A stretch of 64,000 bases of DNA from Juglans regia (taxonomy: Eukaryota; Streptophyta; Magnoliopsida; Fagales; Juglandaceae): positions 30,709,001 through 30,773,000 of the forward strand of contig NC_049907.1 in assembly GCF_001411555.2 (NCBI RefSeq), in the 5' to 3' direction. Every line of letters starts with the position of its first letter. The stretch's first letter is position 1. Shown in pieces: positions 43,690 to 53,856 of the stretch. The position numbers and the translations under genes were made by a program. Below the pieces are notes generated by a model. It saw only the letters and a list, made by a program, of their open reading frames with translations. It was not told the origin of the DNA and made no database searches.

Positions 43690-45150
43690 GCGTTGACTAC
43701 TTTATTTTCAGTTCCGGACTTATGCTTGATGACATAGTCGAATTGCTGTAGATAATCCATCCATCGAGCAGGCCGTGCGTTCAGCTTACTCTAAGCATTC
43801 AAATGTTTTAATGAATCATGGTCAGTATAGAGAACGAATTCTCTATGAAACAAATAAGGGTGCCAATGCTTAAGAGTTTGAATCAAAGCATAAAATTCCA
43901 TATCATACGCCAAATACTGCCGACAGACCTCATTGAGTTTCTCGGTATAGAAGGTGATAGGATGACCTTCTTGGCTGAGTACTCCTCCCACACCTACATG
44001 CAATGCATCACATGCAACTTCAAATACTTTGGAAAAATCCGGGAGCTTCAAAACTGGAGCTTCTCCCATTTTTGTTTTGATCTTAGCAAATGCTTTATCG
44101 GCAGCTGCAATCCACATAAATTTTTTTGACTTCAAACACTCGGTAATGGGGGCCATGATGGTACTGAAATTTCATATAAAATGCCGATAGAATGTGGTCA
44201 GCCCATGGAAGCTGCGCACTTCAAAAAAAATTGCGAGGAGCATGCCAAATTTTAATTGCTTGAACCTTGGTATGATCGGCTTCAACCCCTGGTCTAAAAT
44301 AATGAACCCTAGAAATGCATCTACTTCTTCATAAATGAGCACTTGCCATGGTTGACATAAAGTTGTTCTCTTTTTAGTGTCTCTAGGACCTACTGCACAT
44401 GGTTTAAATGGTCCTGCAAACAATGGCTAAAAATCAAAATGTCATTAAAATAGACAATTACGAACTTGCCCAAGAAAGGTTTGAGTGCTTGCTTCATGAC
44501 ACACATAAATGTGCTTGGCGCGTTGGTTAGTCTGAAGGGCATGACCAACCAGTCCAATAAGCTATCTTTTATTTTGAATGTCGTCTTCCACTCATCCCCA
44601 GGACGGATTCGAATTTGATGATACCTGCTACGAAATGATACCTGCTACGAAGGTCAACTTTTGTAAAGATGGATGCTCCACTCAATAAATCTAGCATGTC
44701 GTCAAGTCGGGGGATAGGAAATCAGTACTTCACCGTTATTTTGTTAATTGCTCGGCTATCGACGCACATCCACCAAGTATTATCTTTCTTGGCTTTAAGT
44801 AGAACTGGTATGGTGCAAGGGCTAAGACTTTCTCGGATGAATCCACTGTCAAGCAACTGCTGAATTTGTCAGTTAAGTTCTTTATTTTTCGTGGGGCTCA
44901 TACTGTAATGTGGTAGGTTCGGCTGAGAAGATACTGGGATTAGATCAATGGCATGTTGCACCTCTTGCATTGGTGGTAGCTGTTTCAGCATCTCATCGGG
45001 CATGATGTCTTGGAACTTCTCTAGCATCTTCGTAAATTCGTTGGGGGATAATACCATCATCTTGTTTAGCCTCTCGATTCACCACCAATAGCACTAATTG
45101 TTCTCCTTTTAGATCTTGATTAAACTGTCGAATGGTTAGCACTGGAACAA
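43690..45150 (-). pseudogene. G4 reverse transcriptase and RNase H
   Basis: The minus strand gives the RT lead (LPPMQEVQHAIDLIPVSSQP, 45000-44920), a [13 protein letters not shown] block near 44670-44640, then [11 protein letters not shown] near 44450-44420, in which YxDD reads YFND. The RT end is SFHGLTTFYRHFI (44215-44172). RNase H follows in the 44156-43791 frame with [20 protein letters not shown] and [11 protein letters not shown]. Stops and frameshifts at about 44870, 44540-44250 and 44160 break it. Confidence 0.88.
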
Positions 45151-45206
45151 CCTCTCTCTTTTTTTTTTTTTTGGTTGTGCTTCAAATTCATAAATCTACA
45201 AAGGGT

Positions 45207-45761
45207 CTAAAACGAATTTCTTGCCATTAAATTTAAAAGAGTAAGAATTGGCATACCCATCATACAACACCTTTCTGTCGTATAGCCAAGGTCGACCCAA
45301 TAACAATTACAAACGGTCATAGAGACCACATCACACCAGGCCTCATCTGTATAGTTCCTTCCCAATGCAAAATTCACCGAGCAACGATGCTTTACCAAGA
45401 TGGGGTTGTCTTCATTAACCCAGCTTACTTGATAAGGGGTGGGGTGTTTTTCAACTGTCAAACCCAAACGCTCCACTGCATCACTAGAGATTACATTCAT
45501 TCCACTCTCATTGTCAATGATAACATTCAGCGCACGACCACCATACTCCATACGGGTATGGAAAATGTTGGTGCATCTCCAATCAGAATCACCTTGGATC
45601 TTCTTCTTAGTGCCAATCAAAATTCGGTGGATCACACAACTGGGCAGGTCGGTTGCTCCCAAGTGCTCTACATCTTTACCATCACTTTCTTCATATTCTT
45701 CTTCCTCAACTCCCTCAACTACATCAAGCATTCTAATTTCCTCTTCACACACAAAGGCCAT
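45207..45761 (-). pseudogene. G4 protease
   Basis: The 184-residue frame carries NVIIDNESGMNVIS followed by AVERLGLTVEKHPTPYQVSW. The retropepsin D-x-G reads D-N-E, a single-step G-to-E change that should abolish activity. Downstream the VDLGYTTERCCMMGMP segment stands where the conserved L-G-R-P-W region is expected, frameshifted or substituted. Confidence 0.8.
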
Positions 45762-45785
45762 TTTTTTTTTCTCTCGTAGGACATA

Positions 45786-46760
45786 CTACAACAAAATGTC
45801 CAAACCCCTTACACTTGTAGCATTGTGATCCGTCGCCCGTAAGTTTGGCCTTTCCTCTTTGGTCACCCACCACAGCGTTTCTACCCTAGTCAGTGGCAGA
45901 GGTGGTTTTTGGAATAGTTGTGTTGGCGCGCATTCCGGCCTAGGGTCCGTAGATGACATGCGTCTTCCGTATAAGAATCCCAGTTGCTTTTCAACTCGTA
46001 AGGCCAATTGATAAGCTTCGTCAACGTTTAGGAGCCGTGCTATCAGCATCTCTTTTCATAGCTCATTATGTAAGCCCGTGCGGTAACGAGCTAGAGTTTG
46101 TTGCTCGTTTTCCACCACCTTGCTGCGGACGGTCAATTCATGGAAACAGTCTGTATACTGGTCGACAGTCAATGTCCCTTGCCTCAGTTGCAGCGTCTCT
46201 TCAAACATCATTTGCTCGTAGTCAATTGGAAAATATTTCTCTTTCAGCCGCTTCTTCATTTCTTCCCAATTTGAAATTGGCGCACGTTGAGTACTGCGTA
46301 GTTGTTCTTCCACACTACCCCACCAAGCTCGTGCATGTCCTTTTAATTTCATACAGACATAACGAACTTTTCTATCCTCGGACACAGAGAATCAATCAAA
46401 ATAATCCTCAATGGCAGTCAACCAATCTTCAAAAGCATTGGGGTCTAGCTTCCTAAAAAAAATCTGGGACATCTACTTTCATTCCCTTGGCTAGTTCATC
46501 AAGAGGGTGACGGTCGAAGCCACGCCCTCCTCGTACCCTAGGAATTTCATGGCCATTCTGCCCAAAGTGAGCTTCACGATCACCAACTCCCCTGTTCCTC
46601 TCCATGTATTCTTCATCTTCTTCATTCCCTTCACTTCCGTCTACTTCATCTTCCAGAGGAGGCCCACGCACCCTCCTATTGTGAGGTCCAAATTCATCTC
46701 GAGTTCGTCGTTCCTCCGTTGCATCCAACCTATGATTGATCTGTTCCAGAACATATGCTA
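45786..46760 (-). pseudogene. G4 gag
   Basis: A leader rich in E, R and D (46728-46453) is followed by the Gag core: KLKGHARAWWGSVEEQL, NWEEMKKRLKEKYFPIDYEQ and a YTDCFHELTVRSKV segment (46385-46056). Then comes EAYQLALRVEKQLG. In a shifted frame at about 45830-45785 is a knuckle C-Y-K-C-K-G-F-G-H-F-V-V-V-C. A stop or frameshift at about 46390, 46055 and before the knuckle separate these blocks. Confidence 0.85.
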
Positions 46761-46884
46761 GTTGGGTAATCTGTGCTTGTAGCTAGGGTAGATCAGTGTT
46801 TGGGTTTTCGTTATTCGATATATTGTAAGAATTACCACTGCGAGTTACAGGCACGAAACACTGAATTCCTTGAGGAAGGAAACC

Positions 46885-46902
46885 TTTCTCTGATGCCAAA
46901 AA
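46885..46902 (-). other. G4 primer-binding site (initiator Met tRNA)
   Basis: Directly inside the 5' LTR the minus strand reads TTTTTGGCATCAGAGAAAGG, containing TGGCATCAGAG. This is one base from the usual initiator-Met site, spaced four bases from the LTR. Confidence 0.8.
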
Positions 46903-47274
46903 TGGTGCAAACCTCAAGAGCCAACCTCACGTCGACACCCAACAGGAAATAAAATGCAAACAGAATCTCTTTGTTAATGAAATCTCTTCATTCTCAAATT
47001 CAATATTGTGAAAAATAATCAACAAACACCTTTTCTCTCCATCACTACCATATTTAAAGGATTACATAGGGTGCTATAAATTAGGAAATAAACTAGGAAA
47101 GGATTGCCAACATAGCAACAGAGTCTTACGAAAATAAACTAGGAAAGAATTAACAACTTAGCAACAGAATTTTGAAATAAATAGATAAGATTCTTATGGC
47201 AGCTGAATAAATCCCCATCCTCCACGATTTAAGGAGTAGTTTCTGCCTGGGAGCCGTGCTCTCCATTTGCATCA
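46903..47274 (-). repeat. G4 5' LTR
   Basis: 372-bp copy of the 3' LTR, starting TGGTGCAAACC and ending TTTGCATCA on the plus strand, adjacent to the ACATG duplication. Confidence 0.93.
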
Positions 47275-47425
47275 ACATGTGTATAAGCATTGCGAGGAAT
47301 TACCCTCGCTACGCCAAGCATTTTAAAGCATAAATATTATTTAGGCAAGGAATCACCCTTCGCTCCAATAGGTAAATCCATAAAACCATATTGGTTCTAA
47401 AGGCACAATCGCCCTCACACAGATG

Positions 47426-48217
47426 ATCATCACGTAGGTATTCGTTACTCAGACATTCTCGCCTGATGGGCCAACAGGGAATGAGCTGCTCCACCATCGA
47501 AATTGGAGAAATCCCTTCTACCCGACCAGAGAAATCTATGTTTCATTCCATGATGATTCACACATGTTCTCTCTCTCCCCCTCTCAGAGATCATAAATTC
47601 TCACATAGAGAATCATAAATCAATGAAAATAGTAAACATATTCAAAGTCTCGAAAAACAAAAAATAAATATAAAATAAACATAATTATTAAAACGAGACT
47701 TATTCATGACCAAAAAGGGGAAATGTGATGAATGTGCATGGGCCTCTTACGTACAACACTCACCCCCACATTCTCCAATATTGTCTTTAAAGTTAACCTA
47801 ACACACAATGTCGGGTTGCTACTTCGCTGCACCACTCATTTCTTTCTTCCTCTGAAGAATTTGGCTCCACGAGATCTCAGGTATTTAGAATCTCAAAAGT
47901 GAGATTGTGTCCTATTTCCAAATCTCTTTTATAGGGCGGGACTATCAGACGTCCTTCTGACACACTTCTGACTCCAAGTATGCTTGGATAGGAGTCATTC
48001 AACCTCAACTGTTATATTGCAGGATGACAGAGACAGATGGTCAAAACATTGTCTGCCCTCCTTACTGCCTGCCAACTCCTCAATTTGTCCTTGAATTAGG
48101 TTTGTCCACGTGACATTAGGCCTAGGCCCTACTGCTGGGTTCAGATGATATGACTTGTCAAGTTGTAACTCCTTCTGTAGACCCGCTCTGGATATGAGTA
48201 ATGCTAAATACACATTA
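47426..48217. other. No gene recognised
   Basis: Continuation of the unidentified DNA that hosts G4 (CACATTCTCCAATATTGTC and TAACACACAATGTCGGGTT near 47770-47810 look LTR- or leader-like). The minus-strand frame 47995-48213 has no recognisable domain. Confidence 0.4.
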
Positions 48218-48725
48218 GCATATGTAAAACTTGGCTAAATTTAACTTTTTACTATCAACAAATAATATAGCCTATTTGAATTTTTCTTTAATTTCTCAAT
48301 TACATAGAACTAAACATTATAAATTGCAAAAATAGTACATTTTATTCATATGAAATAATTGAATAAATTCCACGAAATAATATGAAATTTAAAATTACAC
48401 TTTCTTAGATCTGTTATGTATTTAAAACTACCATTAGATAAAAATGACCGCTACATAAAAATTATCTTTAGCAAAGATGATCATTACATGACAAGATGGT
48501 ATGAAAAAATAATAAATATGACAGTTGAATTTAAAAAATATAACCAACGAATATGTAATTTATAGAAATACAAAAATCAAAAATAAAAAAATTACTTTAA
48601 TGGTTTAGCTAAATTTATAAATAATCCAATGTGGGATGCATAGGAAATAGATTACAAAAAATAGCCAAGATGGATTTTGTAGCTAAGTTTCAAGTACAAA
48701 ATTACATAAACTGATGCCAATGCTC
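48218..48725. mobile_element. Tourist-like MITE, about 508 bp
   Basis: The right end, complemented, reads GAGCATTGGCATCAGTTTAT followed by GTAATTTTG. The left end GCATATGTAAAACTTGGCTA aligns with its inner part but lacks the outer bases. TTA triplets stand at 48215-48217 and 48726-48728. The interior is AT-rich without a frame. Confidence 0.6.
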
Positions 48726-48728
48726 TTA

Positions 48729-49411
48729 CTCATGTTTTCGCACAATAGATGATTTATCATGAGCTGAAAACTAAAAAAAGAAATAAAATAGTGATTGGAA
48801 TTATCTCAAAAAAAAAAAAAAACAGTCACACTTATAATTTCTATATAATTTCAAAAGAATTTTCTTTGTATTCTATTAAGACACCCCACCATTTTATTTT
48901 ATTTTTATATTACTTTATTGACCTATCCCTAACCCTTTACATGCTAAAAAGACCTTTCACTGTATAATCTTTATTATCCCAATAAACCGATTCGATTTTT
49001 TGACATTAAAATTAAAAAAAAAAAAATTGAAGACGAAATTAGGCTACCATTTCTAAGTACCGATTCAATAGAGAGGGAAAAAAAAAAAAACTTTCATATT
49101 ATAATGGTTAGTTGTGATTTTTTGACTTTCCTCCCTTTTACTATTCTATCATTTTATTATTACTTTTCCAATAAAAAAAAAAATATTCATCTTATTATAG
49201 CTATTGACTCATCGTTATTTATCCATTTGCCTTGCTCACATTTTAATTATTTTACTTTATTTATTCCCGCACATTTTACTAAAGAGCGGGACATGCATGA
49301 GATAGTTTGGCTTTTGCAAATTAAGAAAGAAAAATGATACATAATGCAAATAAGATACGTACATTTGTTAGATATAATTATGGATTGTACAAACGCAATA
49401 TATATTTTTTG
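48729..49411. other. AT-rich intergenic DNA
   Basis: Several A- and T-runs; no coding, RNA or terminal-repeat signal was recognised. Confidence 0.45.
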
Positions 49412-49532
49412 AAAAAGAATGAGATTTATTATTAAAAATTTATTTTTTTTCAGATAGATCTCATATTTACTCACTTTTTTCAAAATGAGTGCGCGACGAT
49501 TATGCATTCTATGACTGCAAATACTATTTCTC
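49412..49532. repeat. Short dispersed repeat, second copy
   Basis: Similar in layout to 44-156: AGATTTATTATTAAAAATTT, a T-run, ATCTCATATTTACTCACTTT and an end with TGACTGCAAATAC. It is better preserved here than at the start of the window. Confidence 0.5.
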
Positions 49533-50052
49533 TAATATTTTTTTCTCCTATTTTGGGGTACTAACACTATCTAAAATGTATCATGAACAGGCTATCCAAG
49601 TAGAATATGCAAGAAAACCAAACAATAAATGATTTATTTTGTTTCCATTAGAATTTGCCACTGTCGATCGATTTTGTACACGAAGTTCTGGATACCCTCT
49701 CCATTTTTGTAAGTTTTTTTTTCTCCTTTCCTCTCTAGGTAGGTAAATCATGAGGCCCATCTGTGTTGTATCAGATATTCATGTATAGGTAAGATGGTTT
49801 TATATAAATGGAGAGGTAGAGGTATGACAAATAGCATTTATTTCAAAATATATAAAGGAACAGTAAGCTGCAAGCAGGTCTGGAACTGGTCTAACCTAAT
49901 TCAGTTCGGCCTGCAACGTATCACAGGGGATTGTTTGTGTAGAGCACATGCAGCTGAACATTTTACTACTGAAACTTACTCATTGGACATGTAGAGATTG
50001 CCTGAACTATAGAGCTTTGGGTAACAAAGAAATAAACACACAAGGACATTTA

Positions 50053-50257
50053 GGCCTCGTTTGTTTTTACAACCATTCCTATTTTATCTGATCATTACAA
50101 CTTTTTCAAATTTCCATACAAAAGAAAATAAACAATTCAACCTTTATAAATCTCAAAACAAAAATAATTTTAAAAACTAATATTCTAATTATATTTTATT
50201 TAACTTTTAACTTTTATCTCAACTCATTTCATCTCATCTGTAAAAACAAACGAGAGC
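50053..50257 (-). mobile_element. MITE copy 4 (GTTTGGAT family, GTTTGTTTTTA ends)
   Basis: The left end GGCCTCGTTTGTTTTTACA is inverted at the right end TGTAAAAACAAACGAGAGC. The interior holds TCATTACAACTTTTTCAAA and AACTCATTTCATCTCATC. The flanking triplets are TTA (50050-50052) and GTA (50258-50260), again one base short of a perfect TTA TSD. Confidence 0.8.
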
Positions 50258-50735
50258 GTAATGCTTCTTAGCAAATTAAGTGGACTTGCAAAGCAGTAAG
50301 GTACAATGAAATTGCTTATTAGTAGGTCTATGTTACACGTGCAACAATGCAATTTGGAAATCATATACGACTCTGACTTACAATATGGTGTAGGCACTCA
50401 ACCCAAGCTTTGTTTATCTCTACATTCAACTGGCACAGAGATATGTCATCTCGATAAATTAATAAATAAAAGTGAAGAATAGATTGATACAAGGTCCAGT
50501 TTTAAAAAATTGAATACACCACAACATCAATGACGAAATCTTCTGTTGATAGAGAGTCTCACGATTGGCTTTGTAACTTCTGAAATATATGAGAATGAGT
50601 TTAATGACTACCCTGTGCTTTTGACATGCCTGTCAGTATAACGTTCCCCAAAGAATGCAGAGAGACCTGCAATACATTCACACATGAGCCCAAAAGTTTG
50701 TTTCTCGCAAGAGAACTGCTACATATACAAAAAGA
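50258..50735. other. No recognisable feature
   Basis: Spacer DNA between two MITEs with no coding signal. Confidence 0.4.
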
Positions 50736-50865
50736 TTACACAAAGTAAACCCACAAACTGATGTGGTTTCATGAAATCTGTTAGATCTACTTTATAATAA
50801 AAGTAACTTTACAATCTGACATATCACATCAAGCTACATCAGTTTGTAGATTTACTTTTGTGTAA
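50736..50865. mobile_element. Foldback MITE (TTACACAAA family), 130 bp
   Basis: The left arm TTACACAAAGTAAACCCACA followed by AACTGATGT pairs with a right arm whose complement is TTACACAAAAGTAAATCTAC followed by AAACTGATGT. The element can fold almost end to end. A related copy lies at 51665-51820. Confidence 0.75.
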
Positions 50866-51449
50866 TAACATTGTGGCTAAAGTATTTTTCTTCTCGCAAT
50901 ATTCAAAACACAGCAAAAATGAGCTCAATAAAAGAGGTAAAGAGTTAAAGGCGAATTTGGTAAACATCATTCAATCACGCTTTTCTTACACTCTTTCAAT
51001 TATTCAAGTACCCAACAAAGTCAATATCAAAACCAAATTTGGGATGAATGCTGTGCTAAGATAAAGGGTGAATTCACTGAGAATGATAAAGATGTTTATA
51101 TGCTATGAAGAATATGTAACCACAGCCTATTGCTTTCTAAACAGAGATCGAGGAAAAATTTGTCTTACGATAAACTCCTGTAGAAAACTGAAACAAATTT
51201 TCACTTAAGCCAGTGCTTTTTCTTTTTTTCTTTTTTTTGGGTTGTCGCATGCACTTCATGAACTCACTGCAAACAGAAAAATAAAAAAAACATCTTTAGA
51301 AAAACTGAGAAGAAAATATTTACTTACAGATTACAAAAGAACACGTAAATTCTTCATGGAGGAAATCTTTGAATGGTGTAGACAACAAAAGCATGTCTTC
51401 TAATTTATAGAAGTACTAGCACAATTTTTTTTTTTACAAGTACCTCAGC
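50866..51449. other. No recognisable feature
   Basis: Low-complexity A- and T-rich DNA. The plus-strand frame 50858-51064 overlaps the MITE edge and has no recognisable domain. Confidence 0.4.
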
Positions 51450-51717
51450 ACAATTTCAAGGCTCTAGAAGGGAAAAGAAAAGGGGAAACAGACATGGATG
51501 TTAGAAAGGTTTTCTAATTGGAAAATGTTTGGTCCATGAAAAGAACTACAAAAAACTGCTTTACAAAATGATGTGGCTTAACAAAATTTGAAGGTTCTGA
51601 AAGGGAAAAAGAAGAGGGAAAAGGGACAGGGAAATTAGAAAGGTTTTCTAATTGGAAAATGTTTGATCCACAAAGAGAATGAAAAAAGCTACCTTATAAA
51701 TGGCATGGCTTAACGTG
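51450..51717 (+). repeat. 134-bp tandem duplication
   Basis: Two copies (about 51450-51583 and 51584-51717) share the TTAGAAAGGTTTTCTAATTG and GGAAAATGTTTG lines at a spacing of 134 bp. Each includes the left arm of a foldback MITE. Confidence 0.75.
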
Positions 51718-51820
51718 TGATACTTTAAATTGTATATGTACTTTTATGATAAAGTAGATTAGATATATCACATTAAGCTATGTCAGTTTGTAAGGTTTTT
51801 TTGTAATTCTTTTTGTGGAC
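51665..51820. mobile_element. Foldback MITE, second copy
   Basis: The left arm GATCCACAAAGAGAATGAAA pairs with a right arm whose complement reads GTCCACAAAAAGAATTACAA. The inner arms carry the GATGTGGCTTAA-like and AAGCTATGTCAGTTTGT lines shared with 50736-50865. Confidence 0.65.
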
Positions 51821-52492
51821 TTAACACTCCTCTTTCTAATTTATGAAGCAAAAAATGGGCTATCTAGATTAATTGATGCAAGACTACAGAGCACACAATA
51901 TTTATATTTCTTTTCAAGTATGAGTTTTTGTGTGAAGAAACAAATTACGGTACCAGTTATATCAATTGGGGAGACGTTTCTCACTCATGTCATAACTGAT
52001 TTTGATTTAGTTGCTTGAAAGTATATATACAACTACATAGTCCAAAAACCACTGTTAGGATGCCCGTTTCACAAGGTTCTTTGAAAGTGTTTTGTGTTTT
52101 AGTGATGTTTGGGAAGGAAATATCTGAGAATATCTGATAAATATATGAGAATACTTGAAAACAGTTGTGTTGCCAGATGGAGCCAAGGGTCCTTCATGGG
52201 CATTTTATATTGTGTCTATCTTTCTTCAAATTGGACAATCAAGTTCACATAGAAAATTGGAGAAAATCTTAACTTCTGACATATATCCATCAAAGAATAT
52301 GGATGATGGTAAACAAGGAAACCAGCAGAGATGGCAAATAACTGCAGGGTCTTCCATGAATTCTATATTTGACTTTGTTAATTGATAAAAACAAATGTAT
52401 TTGATGCCCCGCCCAAGAAAGAGACTCTGTACGACCTAGCAACATAGCCACAAACCTAACACCGCCATTGCCCTACATTGTTACCTCACTAA
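51821..52492. other. No recognisable feature
   Basis: Intergenic DNA downstream (3') of the minus-strand gene. The short plus-strand frames at 51815-52018 and 52155-52385 show no domain and no splice-consistent partners. Confidence 0.4.
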
Positions 52493-52713
52493 GGGTAGGT
52501 TTGGTATACAAGACAAAACACAAAATTCTCATCTCATCTCATCTCATTATTACACATTTTTCAAATCACCATACAAAATATAATAAACAATTCAAATTTT
52601 TCAAATCCCAATACACATTTTTCAAATCCCAAAACAATAATAATATTAAAACATAATATTTTAAACTTCAAAACAAAACACAAAATTCTCATCTCATCTC
52701 CCAAAACCTGCCC
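52493..52713 (-). mobile_element. MITE copy 5 (GTTTGGAT family), TSD TAA
   Basis: The inverted ends are GGGTAGGTTTGG and the complement of GGGCAGGTTTTGG. Perfect TAA triplets flank it at 52490-52492 and 52714-52716. The interior holds CTCATCTCATCTCATCTC and ATTATTACACATTTTTCAAA. A roughly 27-bp line with ACAAAACACAAAATTCTC occurs near both ends in direct orientation. This copy gives the clearest TSD of the family. Confidence 0.85.
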
Positions 52714-53856
52714 TAAATCCTCAAGCACCACCACAAAAAATGTCAAAGGTGAAGGTAAAGCCTATCAAAGTGTGGGCATAAAATCAAATCCTGATAACAG
52801 GAACACTCATATTCCAAAGCTAAAAGACCCTAGTTTATATTCATCTCAGAAATGAAGCATGACGCAAAGAATCAAATCAAACCTCACTAGTGTTTCAGGC
52901 AAGGCTACAGTGGAGACCTCATCAAGCCAACGGATGTTTTAATCATGGAAACTCAGTTGCACATGTTGGAAACAGCTAAGACATCCTACATATCAATCAA
53001 TGGCCATGGAGCTAGAAAGAGTTGAAGAAAAGTCAAATTCCATTACTAGGGCATCTTGAAAGAAGAGCAAGAAGCTCAAATTGTGAACATACCACAGAGA
53101 GGAAAAATGTAATTGAAGAGTTCCATACTGCAGGAAGGGAGAACAGTGCCAGGTTGGTGGTGTTGTTTTGCATTTAGATTAGAATATGCATATAAGGATA
53201 ATGGAACTAGGCCGCTGGATGTGGTGGTCAGCCATGATGGCTGAAATTTTGGGCCATAAGAAAAAGAGGTTACAATGTACTTTTAAAAATATTGACCAGT
53301 AGTTGTAAGGCTTTAACAGAAGATGTTAATATAAGAGTTTACTTGTCACAAACTTTAAATCAATGGTTTAATAGTTCATATTGAGAATGTAGAGACTAAA
53401 CTAACACCTACGTACAAATTGGGAAAAGGAAGAATGTACAACCCTTTTTGTTTTTGTTTTTTGTTTCTGCACATTCATGTTATTTTACTCTACAGATTTT
53501 TTCATTAGTTTTCTAGCAGTTGTTCAGAAACAGACACTACCAATAAAAAACCAATTCATCATTTATTGAGGAAAAACCAACAATTTTGCCTGTGTAAAAA
53601 CCAAAAAAAAAAATATAATAATAAAGCACTCCAAATTTATTGGGGAAAAAATAGGGCATTGCCTAGAGGATAAAAGAGCATTAAAAAAAACAATTCATCA
53701 TCTCTTTGAACTCCAAAAAGAAAGGGGGTAAAGGGAAAAAAGTAAAAAATTAATGGTGCAAAATAAACTCCAAAAATTTAGGCACTCCTGAGAGAGAGAG
53801 AGAGAGAGAAAAAAAATTTAGGCATGTTTTAAACATTAGGTGCTACAAAATGCATG
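52714..53856. other. 3' flank of the SAP-like gene
   Basis: No further in-frame exon is obvious, although the gene's 3' untranslated region should lie here. It contains a short (GA)n run at 53790-53809 and a GCTGGATGTGGTGGT line near 53216 also found at the LINE end. Confidence 0.4.

Larger units (their letters stand above)
41776..47274 (-). mobile_element. G4: chromovirus-type Ty3/gypsy retrotransposon, nearly full length
   Basis: LTRs at 41776-42146 and 46903-47274 are flanked by perfect ACATG copies (41771-41775 and 47275-47279). The minus strand carries a Met-tRNA-type primer site, gag, protease, RT, RNase H, integrase and a C-terminal chromodomain-like segment, in that order. At 5.5 kb it is the expected size for a compact chromovirus. 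By eye the two LTRs differ at roughly 18-20 sites plus an indel, so the copy is not recent. Many stops, a G-to-E change in the protease, YFND in the RT and a stop at the integrase glutamate inactivate it. Confidence 0.93.
41690..47425 (+). repeat. Degenerate roughly 50-bp tandem array split by G4
   Basis: A motif like GCGAGGAATCACCC recurs at about 41696, 41744, 47289, 47344 and 47402, each followed by CTTTGG-, CTCGC- or TTCGC-type sequence and a CATAAA-type spacer. The first two lie left of G4 and the last three right of it. With G4 and one TSD removed the spacing is roughly 45-60 bp throughout. Its parent element is not identified. Confidence 0.55.
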
